From assembly GCA_965197635.1 (NCBI GenBank), contig CBDANN010000008.1:1950709-2014708 (forward strand): 64,000 nucleotides of DNA, written 5' to 3'. Shown here one piece after another: positions 35,917 to 46,630 of this stretch. A program made the position numbers and the translations under genes. Source of the stretch: Bin87 sp965197635. Its GTDB lineage: Bacteria; Chloroflexota; Dehalococcoidia; Lucifugimonadales; UBA3495. How positions within the stretch are numbered: the first letter of the stretch is position 1; every line of letters starts with the position of its first letter. The notes under the pieces are model-generated. The model was not told the origin of the DNA. It saw only the letters and a list, made by a program, of their open reading frames with translations, and did no database searches.

Positions 35917-38900
35917 TCAGTACCGTCGCCTGATGAGGTAGATGAAAATCCCGGCCACGGTGACGGCGACCAACATGAGTAGTACCACGAGGGTGGTGCG
36001 TTGTCGCGGCGTCGCGGTCAGCGAGTCGATTGCTTTCATGAACCTCTTGTTGGTTTGCTCGAAGGCTACTTGTAATCTGTGGCGCCTCGGCGGGTCCGGT
36101 GATGCGGCGCCCGTTTTGGTCTGCCCACGCGTGATGGATGAAGTTTGCGCGTGGGCAGGCAGATCCAGTCCACCTGGTTCGTCCGCGGGCGCAGGTGCAG
36201 GTGTCGCCGTGGGTGTAGGCGTGGGCGTCGCGGTCGGCGTCGGCGTCGATGTGGGCACAGGCGTGGGCGTCAGCCTGGGAGTAGCCGCTGGTGTCAGCAC
36301 GCTGTTGGACTCCTCGTCTTCAGGGTCCGTTCCGGTGTTCTGCGGCTGAACGGCCGGCTCTGTAGCCGGTGGCGGTGGTGCGGTCGCGGCCGGGGTGGGT
36401 GCCGCGGTAGGCATCGCGGTGGGTACCGCTGTTGGCCGGATGGTGGGCGCAAGGGTCGGCGGCGCTGTTGGCGCCGCGGTCGGGGCCGGCGGCGGGGCTG
36501 CGGTTACTCCAGGAGGCGTTCCGGATCAGCCTTGCTCTGATTCCGCCGGTGTGGGGCTGGGCGCGGGCGTCGTCGTCGGCGTTCTGGTTGGAACCCTTGT
36601 GGGTGTTCTGGTCGGAGTGGATGTGGGCGTCGGTTGTGCCGTGGGAGTGGGAGCACTGGTGGCTGTCGGGGGGACCGTGGGCGTCGGTGTCGGGGATGCA
36701 GTCGCTCTTGGGGTTGCTGTAAGCGTTGGAGTGGGCGTAAGCGTGGGCCTGCGTGTAGCGGTCGGCGTGGGCGTTGGAGTAGGCGTGGCGGTCGAGGGTG
36801 GTTGCCAGTGGGTAATCGTGATGGTTGCTGTCTCGCTGCCGCTCTCGATGCGGTAGGCTCGGTGGGGTTCGATCGTCACCGTGACGCTGCCGTTCTGGTC
36901 GCCGGACGCCGTCCTCGTAGGCACGTCGACGTCGATTTCGTCAGTGGCCATCATCTGGACGGTGCGCATTGTGTCGGCGCCGAAGTTGCCGGTCCAGCTG
37001 ATGGTGAGCCTCACCTCGACTGACGTGCTGGACGAGCCCGTAACCCGGAAGGGCGCCACCGTCCCCTCGACGACGCTCTGCGATTTCGGCTCGATCGCCA
37101 GTGTCAGGTCCAGGGTTGTGCCGCTGGCGATTGCGGACCACTTGCTCTCACTCTGGGCGTTCAGAGCCCTGACCTGTACCTGGTACTCCGTGTTGACCGT
37201 GAGCTCGGCGATGTCGAGCCTGTTCTGCGCTGCGCCCGCGCCGACCTCGGTCCAGTTGCCACCCGCGGGCCGGTGCCGGACCGGGTAACCGGTGATGGGC
37301 GTCTCGCTCTCTGGCGCTTCCCAGCTTACGCTGATGGTGGTGGTGCCCGTCGCGGCCACGGTGGGCGTGGCCGGTTGGTCCGGCTCGGTGATCGCGTGAT
37401 TGATCGCCAGGGTTGCGATAGAATCTTCGCCGGCGTGGTAGCTGTCTCCGGACGCCACGCTCGCGGTGACGGAACCGTCGATGTCGCCGTCCACCCGGTT
37501 GGTGGGAATCAACACGGTGGTTGAACTCGTGTCGTCGAACTGCGCCTGGGCCGTGGTGACGTTGCCGGATCCGCCTTGCCACTCTAGGCTCGGGTCAACC
37601 GTGACGGTGGCCTTGTGGCTCAGCGTCGCGGTGAACCGGGCGTATTTGCCCTTGCTGATGGACGCACCGGCTGCTACGCCTGCGTATGGGTAGCCTGTGG
37701 TGCTCACCTCCAGAGTGTCGGACCACGGGCTGTCGCCGCCCGCATTGGTGGCCTTCACTTCGAACAGGTACTCGGCATTCTCGTTCAGGTCGACGAACGT
37801 TGCGCTGGTTACGTCGGAGTCATGGTCGCTCGTCGTCCAATCGTCGTCCGTCAGACTGGAACGCCTGGTCCTGACCTGGTAGCCCGTGATGCCGTTGCCC
37901 TTGTCGGCGGGCGCGGTCCATGTGATGGTGATGCTCTCGGGTGCTATGACGGTGGCGGTAGGCTTGTCCGGCCGGTCCGGCTTCCGTACCGTCTGTGCGG
38001 TGATGGTTTCGGGATCCCCATCGGCCGGCCAGGGTGTCGTTCCTTCCGAGTTCTTGGCCCTGACCTGGACCTGGTAGGCGGCTTCCGTCAGGCCGTCGAC
38101 GGTCACGTTGGTGTCCGTGACGTCGAAGACCTCCGTCCACGTGGTTGTTCCTGCCTTCCGGTAGCGGTAGTCGTAGGCCGAGGGGTCAAATTCCGAGTGG
38201 GGGAACGCCACGATGCTTCCGTCCTCGACGAAGCCCACCGGCGCAGCCCAGCTGATATCCAACTTTGATGTGTCGTCGGCCTGAAACCTTGCTGATGGTG
38301 TGATGGGCGCGGGCGTACCCACGTCCTTGACCGTGATGCTGAGATCCACGGCGGAGCCGCTGCAGGCCGGGTCTCGGGACTCGTTACTGGCGTTGTACAG
38401 CCCGTGCCGGTTGTGGAGCCTGACCTGATGGACGTTGTCGTCGTCGGTATCCTTGGGGTTCTCATAGTCGGGGTCGTTGGAGAACGTCAATCGGATGTTG
38501 CCGTCTCGTCCGGACTTCGTGAGGGTGATGGCGTTGAACAACCCGGCGTCCTCGTTGCCCGTGGTCGGCCAGGTCACATCGCTGAGCATCTTTCCGTAGT
38601 CTCGGCATACGATCGCGTTGGTGGGCGTGCCCGGGCCCAGGTACGTGAGCCGTCCAGGTTTGTGGCCCACGGGATCGTGATGTCTGCGGCGGGGCCCTCG
38701 TAGGTCTCGATCTCATAGCGCTGTTCCGATTTGTAGACCGCCGGGAGGTCGAAGAATGCCGACGGATCGTAGAGGAAGTAGAAAGCGGCCAGTATGGGCT
38801 CTGATTCAAATTTGCCGTCGTGGGCGTAGATGGCGAAGCTCGCTTGCTTGGTCAGACGGTTCAAGGCGAATAACTCGCCGAAGCGTTCGGGAGTAGCTGT

Positions 38901-39730
38901 TCCTTTCTGCTGGATCGTGAAGCCTTGGTCGGTTAGGAGTGTCCTGATCCCCACATCGTCCGGTGTGGACCACCCTTCTGTGGTTGCGATGGCGAACCGG
39001 TAGGTCAGGCTGTCGCCGTCAGGATCGTGACCAGGGGCGCCGTCAAATTCGATGCACGAGTCCGGGCCGTGTGGAAAGGTGAACGGGACGTCGTCCGAGT
39101 TGGTTGGCGCGTTCATGGTGGGTCGGCGGTTGGGCAGTTCCTCGACGATGATCTCGCTCCACGGGCTCTCTCCCTCCGAGTTCACTGCTCTGATGCGAAC
39201 CTGGTAACCGGGTGGGTTCAGTCCGGCGATCGAGGCAGTCTCTGAAGTAGTGTCGTCTGCGGCGGTCCATTCGTCGGTCCACGCCGCGCGGTACTGGATC
39301 TCGTAGCCGCTCACGTTGAAGTCGGCGTGGGGGAACGCCTTGACGGCGCCTCTCGGCGAACCCTTCGGGCGGGTCCCACGACAGTTCCACCATCGTGTTG
39401 TAGTCGGATTTGAAGTCTCCGGTCAGGTTCCTGACCGCGACCGGCGCCCCCACGTCCCTGACGGTGACATCCAGGGCTGAGCCGCTGCAACCCAGCGCGT
39501 CGGCGTCGTTCTCCAGGTCGTGCAGGTCGTGGGCGCTGGTGACCCTGAGCTGGTAGAGGTTGTCGCTGTCCGCGTCCTGGGGGTTGCCGAAGTCGAGCTG
39601 GCCCCGCATCACGGCGGCGGCAAACCGCCTGCGAATACCAGTGCTCAACGGCGTGGTCGTGCCAGACCTGGGTGTCGACGAACCATTCGCCTTCGTCGAC
39701 ACCCAGCGCGACTGCGTCGCCGGCCAGCAC
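35917..39730 (-). pseudogene. Giant FN3-repeat surface protein with P/T-rich stalk and C-terminal membrane anchor
   Basis: Reading from the right: a first domain with NPQDADSDNLYQLRVTSAHDLHDL; FN3 modules (NVSGYEIQYRAAWTDEWTAADD ... YQVRIRAVNSEGESPWSE); a cadherin-like stretch (GHDPDGDSLTYRFAI); another module with NPKDTDDDNVHQVRL; then at least three FN3 domains and a Calx-beta-like part to about 36850. A long Thr-Pro stalk follows. Frameshifts lie near 39350 and 38660. At 36526-36528 an in-frame TGA interrupts the stalk, yet the same frame continues with the same Thr-Pro style and ends in a membrane helix, LVVLLMLVAVTVAGIFIYLI, followed by RRRY. Outer-surface adhesion is the likely former role. 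Confidence 0.75.
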
Positions 39731-41604
39731 CACAACCTCTGGACCCCAGCCTTGTCCAAATACCGCGGCCCAATGCCTGTAAAGGGCGTCGGCCCACTAT
39801 CGCAACACTCTCTTGCCGCCGTCCTAATGTCCTTGTGGAGCCACCGAACCTCGAGACGCCGGCACCCACCGACACGATCGTCACCAAATGGAAACCGATC
39901 TTCATCAATGTCGCCAACAGCCTCAAACGAAGGAGCTAGTTTCGCTCACCGGCATCGCAACAACACGCCAAAACCGGGCCCGCATTTTTCCGAGAAACGT
40001 CCGCTCGCTGAGCCGTCCGACCGGCATCGATCCCCACGCGTCGACCCGTTGCTTGGCCCGCGAAACGCTGCCCATGTTCCGCCGGCCCCCGACCACATGA
40101 TGCCGGTCGAAGCTGCCTTCTCGACGGTGCGGACGCACCGTCGACGTCGTTAGGGGCACGACCATCAACACCGCCGGCTCACCCCTGCTGGCCGATAAAA
40201 TTCCTCAATCACCCGGCCCAACCGTGGTCCGAAAATTCGAAATCCTGGTCATGAAGAGAGCCGCCGTCCACTGGATGGCGGACATCAGCAAGGACGCCGT
40301 GCACCTGGTGTCGGACCCGTCCCCACCCTCGTCTCTGTCGCGTTCCGGACCCTCGACGTCAACGTCTCGGGGACCGACCCGCACACCTCCGGGACCCACC
40401 AGTATCGATTTTCGCGGATCCTCGAGAGCGTCGAAAACCTCGGAACCGTCGCGGCCATCGCCACCAATCACCGCCATGGTCCCAGTGCGACCAACCGACC
40501 GTCAGGAGCGGCATCCTTTGCGTCGAAATATTTCGAAACCAGCTGACGTCGATCGAAATATCCGAGACTCCCAACCGCCGCAATAGGGGAGCACCATCCC
40601 CCAAAGCGACCGGCCGCGCGCCGACGAATTCACCGTGCTGATGGGTCATCTGCGACGCGCCGAGATGCCAAGCTGGCCCGCCAAATCCATGGCGACCAGC
40701 CTTTGTTCAACCACTGGACATCCGCTCGCTCCCTCGATGATTTGAGCCCTACAGTCACTAGGCCGCCGAGCTCCAGCTCTGCCAGATGCTGATCCCCCAT
40801 CACAAATTCGACTTCATTTGCACCCGTTGCTGCTGTGCTTCCTACCGCTACGACTCCCCATCGACACCCGGCACCCGGGACCTGCGTCACCGCACGAAAC
40901 CCCCAACGTGAAGACCACTCGCCGCCCCCTGACGACCACACCGCCCAGCAATCGCGTCCCCATTCCCACGGCATCTCTCCAATCGCCGGCGACTCACGAG
41001 TCGACGCCACGGGCGTCCGGTCCCAGCCAGCAACGGCGGACCAGACGTCCGGAACCACGTCCCGTAAACCGGGCATCCAGCGACCGTTGCTGTCCCGCTT
41101 CCCGACCCCACGCCACAGTCCCAACCCGAGTCCTGGAGACGACCACCATGGCCATCCCAACCTGCCGCTGACGTCACGCCGACCGCCCCACCTCCCACGC
41201 CACATTCTGCCCCGCCATCGCCGAACCCCAGCCCTTGAACCACGCCCAGCTCAAGGCCGCAGACTCCTACGTCCAGAACTACGTCTCCACAGTAGCCGCC
41301 CACGACATCATCTTCCGAAAGGACGCCGACGGCTCCCCTCTCTTCCCCAACCTGGCCGCTCACTTCGACCCAAACTGACGACCCCCGTCGGCCCTCCACG
41401 CCCGACCATCGGTCAAAACCCCCGTGATTGTCGATGTACAACCGTCCGTGCCTAACCAAGTACGTTTCCTTCTTCATCCCCCAGGACGTGACGCCTCCAA
41501 GCACCCCGTGATAAGCGATGTACAACCCGGGCTACTAACCACCCCCCTGTCCCGGAAAGAGGACGCCAATTTATGGCGTTTTGACAGACTTGACTATCTT
41601 TAGA
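39731..41604. other. 1.9 kb without a recognisable intact gene
   Basis: Several short plus-strand stretches have natural protein texture, for example about 40110-40310 (GRTVDVVRGTTINTAGSPLLADKI, then FEILVMKRAAVHWMADISKDAVHLV) and 41226-41379 (HAQLKAADSYVQNYVSTVAAHDIIF, then RKDADGSPLFPNLAAHFDPN). They are linked by stops and frame changes and no family was recognised. I read the region as one or more decayed genes. Confidence 0.4.
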
Positions 41605-41621
41605 GAGGAAATTTCGCTACT
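41605..41621 (+). repeat. Dispersed repeat, left-end orientation
   Basis: GAGGAAATTTCGCTACT, the same motif and orientation as the left border of the MNT-HEPN cassette (45283-45300). Together the two form a direct repeat around the region holding the split DDE transposase. Confidence 0.75.
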
Positions 41622-41771
41622 ACGATTCCACGGAGGACGTGGTGGACATTGGCTAAATCACCGACGGATTTCGTAATCGGCCCAAACGCCTAAAATTCCG
41701 GGTATTTCCGGGTTCGTGGAGTTCGCCGTCGTCCGAAAGCCTGCCCGGGACGAACGTTGCGGAGTACTCCG

Positions 41772-41806
41772 AAAATCGCCGTCTCAAGCCTTGAGACGGC
41801 GATTTT
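41772..41806. repeat. Perfect 17-bp inverted repeat, possible bidirectional terminator
   Basis: AAAATCGCCGTCTCAAG, one base, then its exact reverse complement. The arms start and end in A/T tracts, so a GC-rich stem followed by T residues exists on either strand. No intact gene stands next to it. Confidence 0.75.
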
Positions 41807-43072
41807 GCTTTCCACGGATAACACCTTGGCGAATCCCGGAAAAGCCGATTCCGGGCGTCTGGGGACGCCTCCGGGCCATGCTACGCTGCTATGGGAAAAT
41901 TTTGGTGTGCATTCAGGGCCTCGGATGCACCCGGGCGGAAACCCGGGGCCTGCCAAGGCGTGGCCCAACCCTGCTCAAAATGGGCCGTTTTTCTACTTGA
42001 AAACCACTCCAACCCCCCGTTTTTTGTTGAGCCTCAAGGGAGCCACCAAGTATAATTTAGGCAGCAAAAACCGAACAAAAAAGTTGACCGCTCAGCCTGG
42101 TCCGCCGAGCGGTCGCTTGCCCCCTCAGACCCTCTTAAAATCCTCGTGGGCGATTTCTATTCTAATTATACTCACCAACCCAAACAACCCCCGAAAAGCG
42201 GCTACGGCTTCCTGCAAGCCGTGGTATCGGGGGTAGTTTCCCGAGCTGGCGCATTGGTTGAAATCCTCGATGCGCCCCACAAAGAAGGCGGCAATCCAGG
42301 CTATCCTGCCGAAGCCATGCTCAGCACCTGCATCATGCAGTTCGCCCTCGGCGAACGCTACGCCAACGCCTTTCTCAACACACTCGACAGCAATGTGCGC
42401 CTACTGGCAATCTGCGGCTTGCCTTGGGCTCCCAGCGAGCGGGCATACAGCCAGTTCAAGAAGCACAAACTGGCTCACCACAAGGGCCTGATGCGTTCCA
42501 TCATCGTCTACCTGTTCCTCGAATGCGGAATTGAGATCGAACGGCTACGCGCGCTGGGTCTGGTTCCGGCGGACAAACTGCCGCTGGGACATTCGCTGGT
42601 CATGGACAGCACCGATATTGACAGAAAGGGCCGGAAGACCCGAGGAAAAGCCGTCCAAAGACTCCGACGCCCGATGGGGGCACCGCACCGCCAAGAACGC
42701 GCGCTCCTACAAGGCCCGGTCGGGGAAAGGCGGAGTGTCAAGAAAGGCACTGGCAAAAAAGGTGCGAGCAAGGACGAGCTGTACTTCGGGTACAAGGTCA
42801 ACGTCATCGTGGACGCCAACCACGGGTTGCCGCTATTCGCCGAGACCCGTCCCGGCAACGCCAGCGACGTCACGGTGATGATCCAGGATCTGGACGACTG
42901 CCTGGCCCTGTACCAGACCCTGAACCCGCGGTATTTCCTGGGCGACAAGGGGACAGCCTGAAAAACATCCTGCACGTGATCAGCCTAGAACGTAGTTCGC
43001 GCTCTGAGGCTACAAGGCTTGGAGCGGAGTGGCACAAAGGCACAAGTCAGCACTTTATTTCCGAACTACGGG

Positions 43073-44489
43073 AGTATTACAGTCGCTTGAGGAGCAGGTT
43101 TCTGAAGGTGTCTCCGGTAGTGACATTGCATGGCCCGGGCTTGGTGCCGCCGTCTCCATCCCGACCAGTGGATGGTCAGGGCAGGACTGCCACGGGGCAG
43201 CCACAGCAGCCGGCACAGCAACCGTCTGACCTCGGGCACGGTCAGTGGGATGAGTTCTCCCGGGAACATATCCCCTTTTTACCATCGCCACCGGCGGCAT
43301 AGGACCGGATTACCGCCAGAAAGGCATGGGCCAGCAGCGCCAGGGTGATGTGCCGGTGCCAGCCGACCCACCGGCGCACCTCATACTCATCCAGCCCCAC
43401 CTCCTGTTTGGCCTCCTTGAAGGCGTCTTCGATGATCCACCGGGTGCCCGCCACGCGCACCAGTTCCGCCAGCGGCGTTTCCGCTGCGCCAAAACAGGCG
43501 TAGTAGGCCAGGTCATCAGGATCGGCAATGCTGCGACGCACCAGCAGCCAACGCCCCTGATCCAGTGCTGACCAGGGTCCTATCGGCAACCAACCCCAAT
43601 CGTAGAGGCGCGGCCCCTTGCTGCCCTCACCAGCGCTCAGGCGTTGCCACCGGTCATCGGGTATCTGCTGGGCCAGTTCACGGGCCGCCACCTGTGCCGA
43701 GCCATCCTCCGTATCCGCCCACAGCGGCTCGTTGTTCTTCACCGCCAGCACGTAGGGCAGGGCCTGCTCCTCCAGCCACCGCCGCAGTTTCCGGTCATTG
43801 CCGTACACCGTATCCCCAGTTACCCAGGCAAAGGGCACCCCAACCGCCACCGCGCGGGCGATCATCTCCTGAGCCAGTTGTGCCTTGGTATGAAAGACCA
43901 CCCCTTCCGGGACACCGGCTTCCCGCCGCCGCTCCACATCCTCCGCCCATTCCTGGGGCAGATACAGCTCCCGATCCAGAAAGGCCGCGCCCCGTCGGCT
44001 GCCATAGGCCAGGAACACTCCGATCTGACAGTTCTCCACCTTCCCCGCCGTGCCGCTGTACTGACGCTTCACCCCCACCGACTTCCGGCCTTGCTTCAGA
44101 AACCCCGTCTCATCCACCACCAGCACCCCGCCGGGATCGCCCAAATGCTCCACCACGTACCCTTGCAGGTCGTCCCGCACCTGGTCCGCGTCCCAGTGGT
44201 ACACCGCCAGCAGACGCTGCACACCGTCGGGAGTGGCGTCGCCAGCATATTCGGCCAACTGCCACCCGTTCTTGCGCTCCACCGACCCCAGCAATCCTTT
44301 CAGGTACGCCAGCACCCGCTGACGAGACTCACTACGGCTGAAACGCGACGCGATACGCCCGTGCAGCTCCTGGAGCCCAGCCTCCCACTCCAGCGCTTCC
44401 TCTCGCTCCAGTAATGTCTGACCCATTTCCAACTCCTCCGCTCTCACCAGTAATCATGGGCCTATCCTACCAAAGGCAAGCGCGAGCCT
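43073..44489 (-). mobile_element. IS701-family element, copy F3
   Basis: A diverged relative of F1/F2 without their lesions. The left end TATTACAGTCGC resembles the TACTACAGCCGC of F1/F2. About 85 bases between the interrupted transposase and this end, and the right border near 44489, are not resolved. It is inserted in a DDE transposase gene and is the best candidate in this window for a source of IS701 transposase. Confidence 0.65.
43242..44426 (-). CDS. IS701-family transposase (copy F3)
   Basis: Start chosen at 44426 (MGQTLLEREEALEWEAGL) because GGAGG lies eight bases upstream; the longer frame adds seven residues. Landmarks: GVLVVDETGFLKQGRKSVGVKRQYSGTAGKVEN (first Asp), GVPFAWVTGDTVYGNDRKLRRWLEEQ (second Asp), WIIEDAFKEAKQEVGLDEYEVR (Glu). 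The frame ends at SRENSSH, but one frame over the usual C-terminus, MFPGELIPLTVPEVRRLL ... WRRRHQARAMQ, continues to 43066. A one-base shift at an A5G4 run explains this. The catalytic core is complete, so activity is possible. Confidence 0.85.
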   Translation of the reverse strand: MGQTLLEREEALEWEAGLQELHGRIASRFSRSESRQRVLAYLKGLLGSVERKNGWQLAEYAGDATPDGVQRLLAVYHWDADQVRDDLQGYVVEHLGDPGGVLVVDETGFLKQGRKSVGVKRQYSGTAGKVENCQIGVFLAYGSRRGAAFLDRELYLPQEWAEDVERRREAGVPEGVVFHTKAQLAQEMIARAVAVGVPFAWVTGDTVYGNDRKLRRWLEEQALPYVLAVKNNEPLWADTEDGSAQVAARELAQQIPDDRWQRLSAGEGSKGPRLYDWGWLPIGPWSALDQGRWLLVRRSIADPDDLAYYACFGAAETPLAELVRVAGTRWIIEDAFKEAKQEVGLDEYEVRRWVGWHRHITLALLAHAFLAVIRSYAAGGDGKKGICSRENSSH

Positions 44490-45094
44490 TAGGGATGATG
44501 CCGATAATCGCCGTCCGGCTGCCCGAAAAGGACCCAGAGACGGGCCGACGGCTGTACGACGGCACGTACGTCGAAGACGGCCGGCCGCTCTGCGCCTGCG
44601 GCTGTCCCATGGAGTACGTTACAACTGATCCAGCGAAGGGCCACCTGTTCCGGTGTCATCCAGACGGTTGCGACCTCAAAGACCAAGATGGCATCGCGAG
44701 GCACTGCGACGACCAACGCTACGTGCAGCCAGAGGACCGGCTACTGCGGATAGTTGGCATGGTGCCCCGCTGCTCGGACGAGTGGAAGGACGAGTACAAG
44801 AAGCGTCCGATCATCGAGCGGCATTTCAGCAGTGGCAAGCACAGCCGGCTGATGAACCAGCACCGTTACTTCAACAGGTTCCAGATGTCGTTGCACGTGT
44901 TGCTGTACATGCTCAGCTACTTGGCCACGGCCTTGGCGCACCTCCAGGCCAACGATTACGCCCACATACGGCACATGCGGATCAAGCTGCCGAGAGTACG
45001 GCGCGGGAGAACCAGGAAGCCGCCAGAGAGGGCCTGCCGCGACCCCGATTGCGCCTGCTGCGGTCAGTGGCGCAAAGCTGCGTAGTGCACCACC

Positions 45095-45282
45095 ATGTCC
45101 ATGCTCACTAACCACGCTATGGCGCTGGCGCACCTCAAGGCTGACGACTACACCCACATGAGGCTCATGCGGATAAAGTTGCCAAAGGCGTGGGGACGAA
45201 ACCCTAAGCCTGTGATGGACGTGGATCCCCGCATAGTTGCTGTTCTGCTGTTGCACGAATTCAACGAATTACAAAGAACAGC
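45095..45282 (+). pseudogene. Second copy of a DDE transposase C-terminus
   Basis: The sequence AMALAHLKADDYTHMRLMRIKLPKAWGRNPKP repeats, with differences, the end of the preceding transposase (ATALAHLQANDYAHIRHMRIKLPRVRRG). It is a short remnant of a related element lying directly downstream. Confidence 0.6.
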
Positions 45283-45300
45283 GAGGAAATTTCGCTACTC
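45283..45300 (+). repeat. Left 18-bp inverted repeat of the MNT-HEPN cassette
   Basis: GAGGAAATTTCGCTACTC. Its reverse complement recurs with one difference at 46605-46622. Between the two lies only the MNT-HEPN gene. Confidence 0.85.
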
Positions 45301-45670
45301 GAAGAAAGTCCAGCCGACAACGGATTCGTTAAACGGTATGATGAAAATCGTTTCGCATGGCTTGCCACATCATTGAATATCGCCGACCAAAGCAGGCACG
45401 GTAATCGAAGTGGGCAAATCACCACTGAATTAGCATTGCCATAATGGGTCCTTGCCGATGACTTAGAACATCCACCAACGGCGCGAGGGCCCCCTGAGAA
45501 TGCTGCCGGTTCCAGACGACTTCGGCAACACACAAAGGGTGGTCAAAGCCTTGCTTGCCCCAATTTGATGTCACGTCGGGCAGTCAACGACCATCGAGTA
45601 AAATGACACCGACATCAAACGGCGCTCAAGTTGGCGTCGTGAAGATCAAGAACCGACCGGAGCAGCACGA
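45301..45670. other. Leader region of the MNT-HEPN gene
   Basis: No gene recognised in these 370 bases. They contain the presumptive promoter of the MNT-HEPN gene and no similarity to the other copies of the 18-bp repeat beyond the repeat itself. Confidence 0.35.
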
Positions 45671-46468
45671 ATGCAGAAGCACGATCATCGAGCGCTGCGA
45701 GTAGCCCAGCTAGTGCAACAGCATGAGCAGCCTGATCTAACCATTTTGTTCGGCTCCCGATCCCGTGGCGACCACGATGAACTGAAATCAGACATCGACA
45801 TCATGCTGGTCCAAGAAACAGAACCAGAAGTTGAACACAAACGATTGGCAACCCAAGTCGCCAATAAAATCGCCGCACAAACATACGGACGAACGATGCA
45901 GGTAGAACTGGTCTGGCGCACGCTCGACCAGTTCCGTTTCAACAGGCGCTACATCAACAGCGTAGAAACCAATGCCGTACGCGAAGGTGTCATTATGCCG
46001 CGCAATCCAGAAAACTATAGTCCCGGCGACTACGAAGATGAAGAAACGGAGTACCAGTACGACTGGTCCAACTACGAGGAAAGAATTCGCCACACAGAGA
46101 TACACCTGAACGAGTCCGTCTTCCTCGCAGAGGCAGGTCGCAACGATCTCGTCATCGGCCAGCAGGCCCAGAATGCGCTGGAACACGGCATGAAGGCTCT
46201 GATAGATGCCGCCAGGGGAGCATATTCCAACACTCACAGCATCAGCGACCTGCTGGGTGCCGTCCGGCACTTTGACCGCGAAATGCGCGATTTCAGTATC
46301 TCGATTCCGCCCGATGTCTACACGGAGTATGAGGGTCAAGCTGAGTACCGGGCAAGACGCCAACCAGAACTAACGCAATTCCCGGACTACCTGGAACGTA
46401 CCACTGAGGACGTGTCTCAAATCATCAACCGCGCCAAGGAACTGCGCGACCGGGCGATGGACCAATGA
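45671..46468 (+). CDS. MNT nucleotidyltransferase fused to a HEPN-like domain
   Basis: 265 residues. The N-terminal third is a minimal nucleotidyltransferase (DNA polymerase beta fold): LTILFGSRSRGDHDELKSDIDIMLV holds the GS...R and DxD metal-binding motif. From about residue 130 a helical HEPN-like region follows (EERIRHTEIHLNESVFLAEAGRNDLVIGQQAQNALEHGMKALIDA ... YSNTHSISDLLGAVRHFDRE). Separate MNT and HEPN proteins form toxin-antitoxin pairs in which the MNT protein AMPylates the HEPN RNase; fused forms also occur in defence-related settings. No partner gene is seen. The frame is intact in a region where most genes are broken, and it is bracketed by inverted repeats. Confidence 0.82.
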   Translation: MQKHDHRALRVAQLVQQHEQPDLTILFGSRSRGDHDELKSDIDIMLVQETEPEVEHKRLATQVANKIAAQTYGRTMQVELVWRTLDQFRFNRRYINSVETNAVREGVIMPRNPENYSPGDYEDEETEYQYDWSNYEERIRHTEIHLNESVFLAEAGRNDLVIGQQAQNALEHGMKALIDAARGAYSNTHSISDLLGAVRHFDREMRDFSISIPPDVYTEYEGQAEYRARRQPELTQFPDYLERTTEDVSQIINRAKELRDRAMDQ

Positions 46469-46604
46469 CGCTGGCAAAGCAATCAGCGTCAAACACCAAC
46501 ATACCAGTGATCAACAACGCGACCGTTATGCCGCAACGGCCAAAACGCCGAGACGAGATTCGTAGCGATTGTGACCACTTTCGCCAGCAGTCTGTCTGAA
46601 TCCT

Positions 46605-46622
46605 GAGTAACGAAATTTCCTC
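46605..46622 (-). repeat. Right 18-bp inverted repeat of the MNT-HEPN cassette
   Basis: GAGTAACGAAATTTCCTC, the inverse of the repeat at 45283 with one mismatch. IS1380 copy D begins eight bases further on. Confidence 0.85.
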
Positions 46623-46630
46623 ATCTTTAG

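Larger units (their letters stand above)
42146..45085 (+). pseudogene. DDE transposase split by an IS701 element, with a compensated frameshift
   Basis: N-terminal half 42146-42960: PAEAMLSTCIMQFALGERYANAFLNTL, first Asp in LVMDSTDIDRKGRK, KDELYFGYKVNVIVDANHGLPLFAE, second Asp in RYFLGDKG. Codons between about 42650 and 42770 are out of frame; one frame over they read DSDARWGHRTAKNARSYKA, which fits, so two shifts cancel. The frame is lost after GDKG (a few bases are missing), although DSLKNILHVIS follows in another frame. The C-terminal half resumes at about 44480 with LGMMPIIAVRLPEKDPETGRRLYDG, a Cys-rich insert (CACGCPMEY), and the Glu region KRPIIERHFSSGKHSR, to TAG at 45085. The IS701 copy F3 lies between. 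The IS family is uncertain. Confidence 0.75.

Noticed and set aside
36395..36856. Val-Gly repeat-rich plus-strand frame
   Set aside because: It is the mirror of the Thr-Pro codon repeats of the surface-protein stalk on the other strand.
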